Source: an uncultured Alphaproteobacteria bacterium | Lineage (GTDB): Bacteria > Pseudomonadota > Alphaproteobacteria > RF32 > CAG-239 | Assembly: GCA_944392315.1 (NCBI GenBank) | Contig: CALXWH010000022.1 | Location: 1 to 49,329 of the forward strand | Direction of reading: 5' to 3' | Length of the DNA stretch: 49,329 nucleotides | Shown: piece after piece, positions 41,124 to 49,201 of the stretch | Layout: every line of letters starts with the position of its first letter | Position numbering within the stretch: the first letter of the stretch is position 1 | Notes under the pieces: model-generated | The model's input: only the letters and a program-made list of their open reading frames with translations | Told to the model about the DNA's origin: nothing | The model's database searches: none | Program-made: the position numbers and the translations under genes

Positions 41124-42674
41124 ATGAAAAAGGTAAACTATTTCATCTTCACTTTACTGTACGCCGCCCTAACGCTTCTGGCCTACAACATCATTTTCTT
41201 TCAAAAATTGAGTGCTGTCACCAGCGTTCCGATGAGCATAGGCGTAAGCGTCTGCCTTTTTGCCTTGTTGCTGATAGCAGAAAACCTTTTATTTTGGCGG
41301 CATACAACCAAACTGGTAATATACTTTTTTCTGTTTGCCAATGCCATCGCTCTATATTTTATGAACACCTATCACATCAGCATAGATAAAATCATGCTGT
41401 TAAACGTTCTGGAAACAGACTTGGAAGAAGTGGCAGATTTATTAAATATTCGTTTTATCAGTTATCTCATCATTGGGGGGATGTTACCGGCGCTTTTGGT
41501 GCACAAACTTCCCCTCACCTACCCCTCTATGAAACAACGCCTTTTGTTCATCTTAGGCTGTTTAGGGATTATATTGGTTTTGATTCTTCCCAACACCAAA
41601 GAAACCGCCTCTTTCCTGCGTGAACACAAAAGATTAAAATATGACCTGATACCGGCCAATTATATCGGAGCGGTTATCTCGGCGCACCGCATATTAAATT
41701 TGCGTTCGGCCCCTCTGCAAAAAATCGGTGAAGACGCACATTTAGTGCCCTATTGGCAAAATAACAAAAACAATCTCTTTGTTATCATCATCGGCGAAAC
41801 TGCCCGCGCGGCCAATTTCTCATTATACGGATACGAGCGCCAAACCGACAAAGAGCTGCTGCCCTATAGCCAAGATTTATACGTTTACCAAAAAGCCACC
41901 AGCTGTGGCACCGCAACCGCAGTATCTCTGCCCTGCATTTTTGCCCCCGAAGGCAGAAGCGACTTTTCAGTCCGCAAAGCAAACAATCGCGAAAATCTGC
42001 TAGATATATTGCAAAAAAGCGGTTACGACGTTTTGTGGCGAGAAAACAATTCCGGCTGCAAAGGAATATGCAAGCGCATTAAAACCGAAGTTTTAAGCAA
42101 GAATTATGAAAACCCCGATGAGATTTTGCTTCAAAATTTCACCACCTTGTTAAAGCCGCAAAATCAGGTGATTGTCCTTCATCAACAAGGAAGCCACGGG
42201 CCGGCATACTTCCGCCGCTACCCTAAAGAGTTTGGTCTATACCAACCTTATTGTACGAAAAAAGATTTCGGCAAATGTTCTCAAGCAGAAATCATCAACG
42301 CTTATGATAACAGCATCGCTTACACCGCGCATATCATCGCCCAAACCATCAAGCAATTAGAAACGCTAACCGACAAATATAATGTGGCGCTGCTCTATGT
42401 TTCCGACCATGGGGAATCTCTTGGCGAAAATGGGATATATCTCCACTCTGCCCCCTATGCTTTAGCCCCCGCAGAACAAACGCATATCCCCTTCATGCTC
42501 TGGATTCCGCAAACAACTATTGAGGCCCTAAAGATTAACCGTGAGCATCTCAAAAACAGCTTAAACCTCCCCGTATCACACGATAATGTATTCCATACGG
42601 TTTTGGGTTTGGCCGGTATACAGACGTCATTATACACGCCTGAATATGATTTATTAAGTTCCTCTCAAAATTAG
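41124..42674 (+). CDS. EptA-like phosphoethanolamine transferase
   Basis: 516 residues: five N-terminal membrane helices (about 1-165) and a periplasmic sulfatase-type domain. Metal and catalytic residues appear in IIGETARAANFSLYGY (Glu), TSCGTATAVSLPC (the Thr nucleophile), NNSGCKGICKRI, HQQGSHGPAYFRRYP and YVSDHGESLGENG (Asp-His); paired Cys match those of EptA. EptA moves phosphoethanolamine from phosphatidylethanolamine to lipid A, lowering negative charge and raising resistance to cationic peptides; diacylglycerol is the by-product. 22 nt after the Dgk1-like gene, so the two form an operon. Lipid A as acceptor is the likely but unproven choice. Confidence 0.92.
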   Translation: MKKVNYFIFTLLYAALTLLAYNIIFFQKLSAVTSVPMSIGVSVCLFALLLIAENLLFWRHTTKLVIYFFLFANAIALYFMNTYHISIDKIMLLNVLETDLEEVADLLNIRFISYLIIGGMLPALLVHKLPLTYPSMKQRLLFILGCLGIILVLILPNTKETASFLREHKRLKYDLIPANYIGAVISAHRILNLRSAPLQKIGEDAHLVPYWQNNKNNLFVIIIGETARAANFSLYGYERQTDKELLPYSQDLYVYQKATSCGTATAVSLPCIFAPEGRSDFSVRKANNRENLLDILQKSGYDVLWRENNSGCKGICKRIKTEVLSKNYENPDEILLQNFTTLLKPQNQVIVLHQQGSHGPAYFRRYPKEFGLYQPYCTKKDFGKCSQAEIINAYDNSIAYTAHIIAQTIKQLETLTDKYNVALLYVSDHGESLGENGIYLHSAPYALAPAEQTHIPFMLWIPQTTIEALKINREHLKNSLNLPVSHDNVFHTVLGLAGIQTSLYTPEYDLLSSSQN

Positions 42675-42686
42675 ATACCGGCCACA

Positions 42687-42723
42687 AAAAAAGAGCTAGA
42701 CCACAAAGGTCTGGCTCTTTTTT
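42687..42723 (+). terminator. Bidirectional terminator
   Basis: AAAGAGCTAGACC and GGTCTGGCTCTTT form a 13-bp stem with one wobble and a 5-nt loop, followed by TTTT; the reverse side also has a T-run. It closes both the EptA-like gene and the convergent gene ending at 42742. Confidence 0.9.
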
Positions 42724-42741
42724 AGTTAAGCTCTGACAACG

Positions 42742-44478
42742 TTAGATTTCAAAATTAACGTTATCAAAGAAATCCAGAGGAATAACCTTACCTTCGCCGC
42801 GTCCGAACGATACGTTGACCGTATCACCGACCTCCGTCCATTTCAGCTCGGGGAAAAATTCGGTACTACCGGTAAATTCCACACCACGTTCTTCTTCAAA
42901 CAAGAGATAATAAAGATTATTCTCCTGTACGATTCCGCGGACGACATAAGATTTTGTTTCGCGTTTAACCACTCCGTCTTTAATAGTGTCGGACTGCGTT
43001 TTCCGAAGCATTCTGAGATAAGCACTTTCGGCATCTTGCTTAGACGCCCCACATCCGACCGCCTGACGATTATTCATCGCCAAAAAGCAATATCCGACCA
43101 CATTACCGGAACCACCTTTCAAGACCATAAAATAGGTCGGAATACCGCGCACATTATACAACACCGGAAAGTTAGCCTTATACTGTGCTGTTTTTGCAAA
43201 CGGCTGGTCTTCGGCTATACGCATTGCTTCGCTTTCGTTGACACCAATGGCATGATAGTACTTAGCCTCTTTAGTACGAGTATCAACGAGCATAAACCCG
43301 TTAGTACCATTATCGGAACCGGCAGATTGAATACCGGTATACCAAAAGCTCCGTCCTTGCGAATAGACAAGTGTTGTACCGGGTGTTGGAACCCGAACGC
43401 TGTCTTGAGCCATAAAAGAGTTTCTCCAGCCCTTCTTATACTCACCCCAACAGCGAATTTGATCTTCCACAAAATCCTGCGGTTGGATTCTATCCACCCA
43501 ACTCGGCGCCTCGGCAATGCTATAAGCATTAAGCTCACCTGTCTGCGCATCAACGGTAACAACCCCATCAGATTCTTCACCACCAAAGCCAATCGTATGC
43601 GTATAAGTAGAAAGCACCCAATAAGGTCTGCCCACACTGTCAATTTCAAAGCAATGGTCGTTAAGTCCCTTGGAAACAAAGCCATTCATTTTGATATGTC
43701 TTTCAATATCATCATCAAAACAGCCGCTTTCCAAATACTTAATCTGCAAAGGTTTACCGTTCACTTCGGTCACAAGATAACGTTTGGTTGCATCCGATGC
43801 ATCCACAATCAGATACCCCGGGGTAACGTCGTTCCAAAACCATTTGAAAAAGGAGCGATGCTCCAGAGGTGCCACCCAAATAACATCGTTATCAAAGTTC
43901 AGCTTTTTACCGTTATTGATGGTAAAAGAACCGGTAATACTCTGAATAGTCATATTACCAACCTCAACTTTGGAACCAAGTCCGATATTTTCACCCAATT
44001 TATCTTCGGCAACTTTACGCGCCAAAGCCGCATCCACTGAAATCATCTTGGATACGGGAAGAGGAGAAACAACGTGATTAAAATCACGATGCACGGCGGT
44101 ATCCGCCACTTCGGTTACTTTCAAACGCTGATAATACTTTGAGGCATGGAAGCACTCCGCAGATTGAAAAAAGCAAACAATCGCCGCAATAACGGTAATA
44201 ACTCCCGGAACAAAGCGCCCAAAGTCTAACTTTTTACGATTTAGCTCATATTGGGAAAAGTAGACCACAGCGCCCAAGATAGAAACTAGAAAAGCCTCAA
44301 TCCATACCCCGTGGAATCCCCAAGGAGCCAACACAGGCAAACCGAAGAAGTTAATCACCAACAAAACCAGCATTACAGAAACAATCCACAACAGATTGTT
44401 CAACTTTGAGACTGATTTACGATAGCTGATAACCGCAAACAAGGCGGTTAAACACAAAGAAAAAATAATGTAATACAT
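42742..44478 (-). CDS. Large membrane protein with extracytoplasmic domain, unknown
   Basis: 578 residues: four membrane helices in the first 130 residues (about 1-18, 27-48, 60-80, 92-112) and then about 460 soluble residues that should lie outside the inner membrane. Two stretches resemble PepSY-like strands (GVVTVDAQTGELNAY near 315 and GFMLVDTRTKEAKYYH near 405), suggesting a repeated fold. Six or more Cys are scattered in the soluble part. I recognise no named family. It has its own promoter (44526-44554) and shares the terminator at 42687, so it is expressed alone. Confidence 0.7.
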   Translation of the reverse strand: MYYIIFSLCLTALFAVISYRKSVSKLNNLLWIVSVMLVLLVINFFGLPVLAPWGFHGVWIEAFLVSILGAVVYFSQYELNRKKLDFGRFVPGVITVIAAIVCFFQSAECFHASKYYQRLKVTEVADTAVHRDFNHVVSPLPVSKMISVDAALARKVAEDKLGENIGLGSKVEVGNMTIQSITGSFTINNGKKLNFDNDVIWVAPLEHRSFFKWFWNDVTPGYLIVDASDATKRYLVTEVNGKPLQIKYLESGCFDDDIERHIKMNGFVSKGLNDHCFEIDSVGRPYWVLSTYTHTIGFGGEESDGVVTVDAQTGELNAYSIAEAPSWVDRIQPQDFVEDQIRCWGEYKKGWRNSFMAQDSVRVPTPGTTLVYSQGRSFWYTGIQSAGSDNGTNGFMLVDTRTKEAKYYHAIGVNESEAMRIAEDQPFAKTAQYKANFPVLYNVRGIPTYFMVLKGGSGNVVGYCFLAMNNRQAVGCGASKQDAESAYLRMLRKTQSDTIKDGVVKRETKSYVVRGIVQENNLYYLLFEEERGVEFTGSTEFFPELKWTEVGDTVNVSFGRGEGKVIPLDFFDNVNFEI

Positions 44479-44525
44479 AAAAAATAAAATTAAATTTGGT
44501 TAAAATAATTAGTTTTGAGGAATGT

Positions 44526-44554
44526 AACATACACCTTTTTACGAGTTCTGTCAA
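44526..44554 (-). promoter_or_regulatory. Promoter of the 42742-44478 gene
   Basis: On the - strand: TTGACA, 17 nt, TATGTT, 48 nt before the start codon at 44478. Perfect -35, four-of-six -10. Confidence 0.65.
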
Positions 44555-44564
44555 CTTTTTTGTA

Positions 44565-44597
44565 CAAAAAAGCTCCGCTACCCAACAGTAACGGAGT
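44565..44597 (-). terminator. Terminator of the Dxs-like gene
   Basis: On the - strand CTCCGTTAC pairs with GTAGCGGAG (one wobble, 6-nt loop) and runs into CTTTTTT. It lies 25 nt past the stop at 44622. Confidence 0.85.
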
Positions 44598-44621
44598 TGA
44601 AAGAAACAAACTTGCGCTTAA

Positions 44622-46373
44622 CTAGAGCAATTTGAGCGCATCTTCGGCAATCAACTGCGGAACCAAACGATTCTCGCGATAGATTTCATCCACCGGCACT
44701 CTGTCGGTAAATTCTCTTTTAAGTCCATAGTTCAAAACCTTAAGCTCAGAACTTCCGAAATAGCGTGCAATTTTTTCACCAAAACCGCCGGTAATAACGC
44801 CTCCCTCAAGCGTAACCACAACCTTGTGGTTGGCTTTCAGAGCTTCCAACGTTGCCTCATCAAATTCCGAAACACAACGCACCGTCAACACACTGGCATC
44901 AACTTGCAAGGCTTTAAGTTTATCAGCAACCTTCTGCGCCAAGCCCAACATTTCACCCACAGCCAAAAGCGCAACTTTTTCGCCTTTGTGCGCCCAAGCC
45001 ATGGTTTTGATTTCATCAGCTTTCGGTTGAACGCTGTCACCATGAACCACCGCATTCGGCACTCTCATCATCACCGGACCATCTTTTTGAGTCATAGCCC
45101 AGTCAAGCATCGCCATATATTCTTCTTTTGTCACCGGTGTCAAGAAAGTGATATTCGGAATATTAGCCGCCAACGCCATATCAAAACATCCCAAGTGCGT
45201 TGCATCGCCGCCGGATATACCGGACCAATAAACCAAAATCACCGCCGGATTTTTGTTTAAGGCCAAATCTTGCGAAAGTTGGTCATACGTTCTCTGCAAG
45301 AAAGAGCTATGTACAAAAAAGACCGGACGACATCCGCCTTTTGCCAAAGCCGAACTCATCGCAACAGCGTGCTCTTCGGCAATTCCGACATCAATATAGT
45401 GTGCGCCCATTTCTTGACGACGCTGTTCATTAAAGCCAAAGACGCCCGGTGTACCGGCAACCACAACCGCCACCTTTTCACCTTTTTTGATTTTATCTTG
45501 AAGGTAGTTATAAGTCAAATCATCCAAACTCTCACCACCGCCGAAATCAACCGTTTTTTCACCGCTTGTCACATCAAACGGAACGCTCCAGTGCCATGGT
45601 TCTTTATAAGTTTCAGCTAATTTATAGCCCTTACCTTTCAGCGTATTCAGATGCACAACCACCGGCTTGTCGGCATCTTTAACCGATTGAAAAGCAGCAA
45701 TCAGCTTTTCAACGTCGTTGCCATCGTTTACATAAAGATAGTCATAACCAAGCGCCTTAAAGAAGTTTGTCTCGGCCTGACCGTTTGTTTCGCGCAAAAG
45801 TTTCAAATTATTATAAAGCCCGCCATGATTTTCGGCAATAGACATCTGGTTGTCGTTAATAACCACAATAAAGTTTGTACCCAATTCCGAACCGGCAAAA
45901 TCAAGCCCTTCCAGAGCTTCGCCGCCGGAAAGCGAACCATCGCCGACAACCGCGATAACGTTATATTTTTCCCCTTTCAAATCACGTGCTTTTGCCAAAC
46001 CGGAAGCAAGGCTGACCGCCGTAGACGTATGCCCGATGGCAAAGTGGTCATGCTCGCTCTCGTGCGGATTGGTAAAGCCGGAAATTTTTTCATAATCATT
46101 CGGGTTTAAGAAACCGTTTTGCCGCCCCGTAATCATCTTGTGCGCATAACATTGGTGAGATACGTCAAACACAATTTTATCAACCGGCGAGTTAAACACA
46201 TAATGGAGTGCCAACGTCGCCTCCACAAAGCCCAAATTCGGCCCGACGTGTCCCCCGATAAGGCTGTCGCGTTTCAAAATTCCCTGACGAATTTCTTCAG
46301 CCAAAGTATTCAGTTCTTGCACCGACATTTTTTTAACAACAGCCGGAGAATGTACAGTCTCTAACAAAGTCAT
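44622..46373 (-). CDS. dxs: Short-form Dxs-like thiamine-diphosphate synthase
   Basis: About 583 residues in the 1-deoxy-D-xylulose-5-phosphate synthase family, which joins pyruvate and glyceraldehyde 3-phosphate at the start of the MEP isoprenoid pathway. GGHVGPNLG near 40-50, the ThDP/Mg motif VVGDGSLSGGEALEG with VINDNQMS (about 143-178) and the catalytic Glu in VGIAEEHAVAM (about 333) are clear. It is shorter than E. coli Dxs (620) and the acceptor site differs: DRAG...THxGAFDLSYLR becomes YWSG...THLGCFDMALAA, and RYPRG becomes RVPNA. From memory, this variant is common in Firmicutes. Start at 46373 or the adjacent ATG 46376, after GAGG. Its promoter is MerR-type (46463-46493). Symbol tentative. 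Confidence 0.8.
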   Translation of the reverse strand: MTLLETVHSPAVVKKMSVQELNTLAEEIRQGILKRDSLIGGHVGPNLGFVEATLALHYVFNSPVDKIVFDVSHQCYAHKMITGRQNGFLNPNDYEKISGFTNPHESEHDHFAIGHTSTAVSLASGLAKARDLKGEKYNVIAVVGDGSLSGGEALEGLDFAGSELGTNFIVVINDNQMSIAENHGGLYNNLKLLRETNGQAETNFFKALGYDYLYVNDGNDVEKLIAAFQSVKDADKPVVVHLNTLKGKGYKLAETYKEPWHWSVPFDVTSGEKTVDFGGGESLDDLTYNYLQDKIKKGEKVAVVVAGTPGVFGFNEQRRQEMGAHYIDVGIAEEHAVAMSSALAKGGCRPVFFVHSSFLQRTYDQLSQDLALNKNPAVILVYWSGISGGDATHLGCFDMALAANIPNITFLTPVTKEEYMAMLDWAMTQKDGPVMMRVPNAVVHGDSVQPKADEIKTMAWAHKGEKVALLAVGEMLGLAQKVADKLKALQVDASVLTVRCVSEFDEATLEALKANHKVVVTLEGGVITGGFGEKIARYFGSSELKVLNYGLKREFTDRVPVDEIYRENRLVPQLIAEDALKLL

Positions 46374-46462
46374 CATTTCCCTCACAAAAAATAATTATCA
46401 CCTAACCTAAAAGCCCCGTTAATCTAAACAACCAACTGAGCTTTTTATCGATTCTGAGATGG

Positions 46463-46493
46463 AGTGTAAACCTTAGAGTTTGCTCTAAGTCAA
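46463..46493 (-). promoter_or_regulatory. MerR-type promoter with 19-bp spacer
   Basis: On the - strand: TTGACT (46488-46493), 19 nt, TACACT (46463-46468). The spacer carries the inverted repeat CTTAGAG-N4-CTCTAAG (46472-46489). An overlong 19-bp spacer filled by a palindrome is the hallmark of promoters untwisted by MerR-family activators. It points at the Dxs-like gene about 90 nt downstream. Confidence 0.8.
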
Positions 46494-46516
46494 GCATTTT
46501 TTTAATCAAGATTTTG

Positions 46517-47659
46517 TTAAAGAGATTTTTTTTTCGTTCTTTTCTCTTTCAACCCAGATTGTTTCATCTCCTCAAGAATAGCAAACACGCTATAAAATTG
46601 CGCAATCACCTCGCGCACTTTTTGATAATTTAAGGCCGAAGAAAAGAGCGATGTTGTTTCAAACATATCTTTGCTTGTCCCCACTGCAATCAAAACCTGA
46701 TTATCAAAAAAAGCAAAATGCAGGCTCTTTCCGTAAAACATTTTTTTAATTTTAAGCATTCTTTCCATCAACGCCGGCGTCAAGATATAGCGTGCCTCCA
46801 CTTGGTCGGTTGCCTTAACTCTCCAATTTTTAGCAAAGACCACATCCTCAAGATTGACCTTTTTATATTTACTTTTAAAAAAGCCATAAAGAAGAGTTCC
46901 GGCAAAAATAAGCGTCCAAACCAAAAAGTCCCACTGTATCTCCCCACCGGACATAAAATCTTCCACATTCATCGCCACCAGCAACACCACCAAAGCCACA
47001 CTCAAAAATGATAAAAAATAAACCCATATCTGTCCTTTTTTATCTTTAACAACCGTTTGCCCGTTAAATTTTTTCCCAAGCTGAAACAACAAAAAAATCC
47101 CCTGAAACATCGTCACTTCTCTTCGGCCGTTTTTCGTCTGCACATAAGTGGTAATGCGCTGTTCGCCCAGTTGAAATTCCGTTCCCTGAATAGAACCGCG
47201 AAATGTATCATCACAATAAACATTTGCCATCCCCTCAAACAAATCGGATTTCTGAAGCACACTCTCACTAATGCCGCCTCTATTGCTCAGATAAGTAATA
47301 TTCTTAAAAAAGTCCATAATTTTCGGCATCACCATTTTTTTGGTATCTTTTTTATAGTTTTGCGCCGGTTTCTTCAAAAATATCCCCGCAAAGAACAAAA
47401 GCCCCACAATCAATATCGCCACCAGATCCGATAAAACCGTCGTTTCTCCGGCACTTTCATACATTGCCACCCGTTCGGCGAGCACTCGTGCCACAAAAGC
47501 GCCAAAAACAAATATCACCAAAAATAAAACAAACTGTCGCAAATATTTTTTGCGTAGCGGTTCCAAAAACATAAAGTCTTGTAAGAGTCTTGCCCGATAA
47601 AATTCATCAAATTCTTTTTCTAACTTTTCCGGCAGATAATTTTTATGTTGCTCGTTCAT
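46517..47659 (-). CDS. DUF3137 membrane protein
   Basis: About 380 residues: two membrane helices near the N-terminus (about 42-60 and 75-93), a cytoplasmic or periplasmic region, two more helices (about 215-235 and 245-262), and a C-terminal motif WRVKATDQVEARYILTPALMERML typical of DUF3137 proteins. In other bacteria these are often encoded near lemA; no lemA is present here. The ATG at 47659 is preferred because the residues before it look non-conserved; ATG at 47686 is in frame, and neither has a strong ribosome site. Function unknown; family call moderately sure. Confidence 0.75.
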   Translation of the reverse strand: MNEQHKNYLPEKLEKEFDEFYRARLLQDFMFLEPLRKKYLRQFVLFLVIFVFGAFVARVLAERVAMYESAGETTVLSDLVAILIVGLLFFAGIFLKKPAQNYKKDTKKMVMPKIMDFFKNITYLSNRGGISESVLQKSDLFEGMANVYCDDTFRGSIQGTEFQLGEQRITTYVQTKNGRREVTMFQGIFLLFQLGKKFNGQTVVKDKKGQIWVYFLSFLSVALVVLLVAMNVEDFMSGGEIQWDFLVWTLIFAGTLLYGFFKSKYKKVNLEDVVFAKNWRVKATDQVEARYILTPALMERMLKIKKMFYGKSLHFAFFDNQVLIAVGTSKDMFETTSLFSSALNYQKVREVIAQFYSVFAILEEMKQSGLKEKRTKKKSL

Positions 47660-47755
47660 CTTTGCTAACTCAATCAATAAAACCATATAGCAAAGAATTT
47701 ACACGAACAAAGTTAAATTTTTTATGAAAACCGAAAAACAAAAACGCCCAATGCC

Positions 47756-48253
47756 TCAAATAAACGGATTATACGCCCACTGGAGCAGAGCCTGCCTCTG
47801 CCTCGGACGACATTCAAAATCAGCCAAACCGCAATTTTTTTGGATTTGCGCCGCATGACGATAAAACGCCCGCCATCGCTTAATCTGCACCGTATCAATA
47901 AACGGGATTCGCCGTCCCAAATAATAACGGCAATACCATTGAAACCATCCCCGCACATCCGGCCCTAAAATCCAATGTTTTCTCTGCCACTCCTGAAGAG
48001 ATTGCCGCGATTTGACCCGAAAACAATTACAAGCGACATCAGGCCTTTCCGGGGAAAGTTTGGCATGAACAAACCACTCCTTAGGAAATTCGTTTTGACA
48101 ATCGTTCAGATAATGCCCTTCAAACACGCCTAAGGTCAACATTTGTTGCGGTGTGAGCTCCGGTTTAAACAGCGGTGAAAAATTTTCTCCCGCCGGTTCG
48201 GTTAATTCATACGTATACCCACTCTGCATTTTATCGTGAACATATATCAACAT
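47756..48253 (-). CDS. Conserved protein of unknown function, Trp/Arg/Cys-rich
   Basis: About 165 residues. I recall highly similar proteins across proteobacteria and some fungi, with the shared blocks LTPQQMLTLGVFEGHYLNDC, FPKEWFVHAKLSPERPD, DVRGWFQWYCRYYLGRR and QIKRWRAFYRHAAQIQKNC, then RQRQALLQWAY. They have no characterised function that I know of. Conserved Cys, Trp, Arg and His residues suggest a nucleic-acid or metal-binding fold. ATG at 48253 follows AAGGAG at 5 nt; upstream frame to 48283 is unlikely to be translated. Confidence 0.8.
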   Translation of the reverse strand: MLIYVHDKMQSGYTYELTEPAGENFSPLFKPELTPQQMLTLGVFEGHYLNDCQNEFPKEWFVHAKLSPERPDVACNCFRVKSRQSLQEWQRKHWILGPDVRGWFQWYCRYYLGRRIPFIDTVQIKRWRAFYRHAAQIQKNCGLADFECRPRQRQALLQWAYNPFI

Positions 48254-48372
48254 TGCCGCTCCTTTTGATAAAAACATAATCATCGGAGCTGAAATAACAA
48301 TACACCCTCGCCCAAAATTAACCTAAACGATATCAAAAAGAGATTAAACTTAAAAACCAAACAAAAATCAGT

Positions 48373-48948
48373 TTATTTTTTCTCTTCCGCAAGTTGAGCC
48401 TTATGGCGCCTAGCCTGCTGCTCAGAATAAACACATCCGCAATAATCCTGATTATAGAGTTGCAATTCTTTAATCAAAGACAAGCGCGCCTCTTGCATCC
48501 CGTGTTTACGCCCCTCAATTTCCACATAAGGCACCCCGACTTGAGCCGAAGCCCGATGAGCCGCCGCATTCACTTGCGCCAAATTCTTCCACCGCGACAC
48601 GCCCAAAACAGACGCCACCGCTTCATAGCCGTTTTCTTTGGCATATTCCATCACCCGTTTTAGGCGTAATTCAAAACAAACATCGCAACGTCTGCCGCGT
48701 TCTGGTTCATCTTTATAAAGCAGCGTTTGTTGAAACCAAAATTCCGGATTATACTCCAGTTCCACAAAGGGGATATGCCACTGTTCGCACAATTTTTTTT
48801 GCTCATCACGCCGTTTGAGATATTCAGCTTCTGGATGGATATTTGGGTTATAAAACGCCACGGCAAAATCCGCCCCGTCGTCATGAAGTTTTTTAATCAC
48901 GGCGCAGGCACAAGGCGCACAACAAGAAAGCAACAATATTTTAGGCAT
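48373..48948 (-). CDS. queH: Epoxyqueuosine reductase QueH
   Basis: 191 residues of the QueH (DUF208) family, which reduces epoxyqueuosine to queuosine in tRNA and replaces the unrelated QueG in many bacteria. Iron and [4Fe-4S] ligands are visible: SCCAPCACA (about 8-16), RRCDVCFELRLKR (about 86-98) and YCGCVYS (about 169-175), with SRWKN in the middle. Length fits the family. No other queuosine gene is in the window. It stands alone between the conserved unknown gene and the tRNA. Confidence 0.93.
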   Translation of the reverse strand: MPKILLLSCCAPCACAVIKKLHDDGADFAVAFYNPNIHPEAEYLKRRDEQKKLCEQWHIPFVELEYNPEFWFQQTLLYKDEPERGRRCDVCFELRLKRVMEYAKENGYEAVASVLGVSRWKNLAQVNAAAHRASAQVGVPYVEIEGRKHGMQEARLSLIKELQLYNQDYCGCVYSEQQARRHKAQLAEEKK

Positions 48949-49076
48949 CAGATATTTTCCAACAAGTTATTTTTTTTGAAAAAGAGTATAGCGTAATGTT
49001 TCTAAAAAGCAAGCACAAGAAGCAAAATTAAAACCACATAAGCCGACGATTTTTTTCACATCCTAAAAAATTTAGC

Positions 49077-49105
49077 TTGCTTTTTGAGCACAACGACAGT
49101 ATAAA
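49077..49105 (+). promoter_or_regulatory. Promoter of tRNA-Ala
   Basis: TTGCTT (49077-49082), 17 nt, TATAAA (49100-49105), ending 20 nt before the mature tRNA. Confidence 0.55.
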
Positions 49106-49125
49106 AGCACTCGTACCGTATGAAT

Positions 49126-49201
<76 letters not shown>

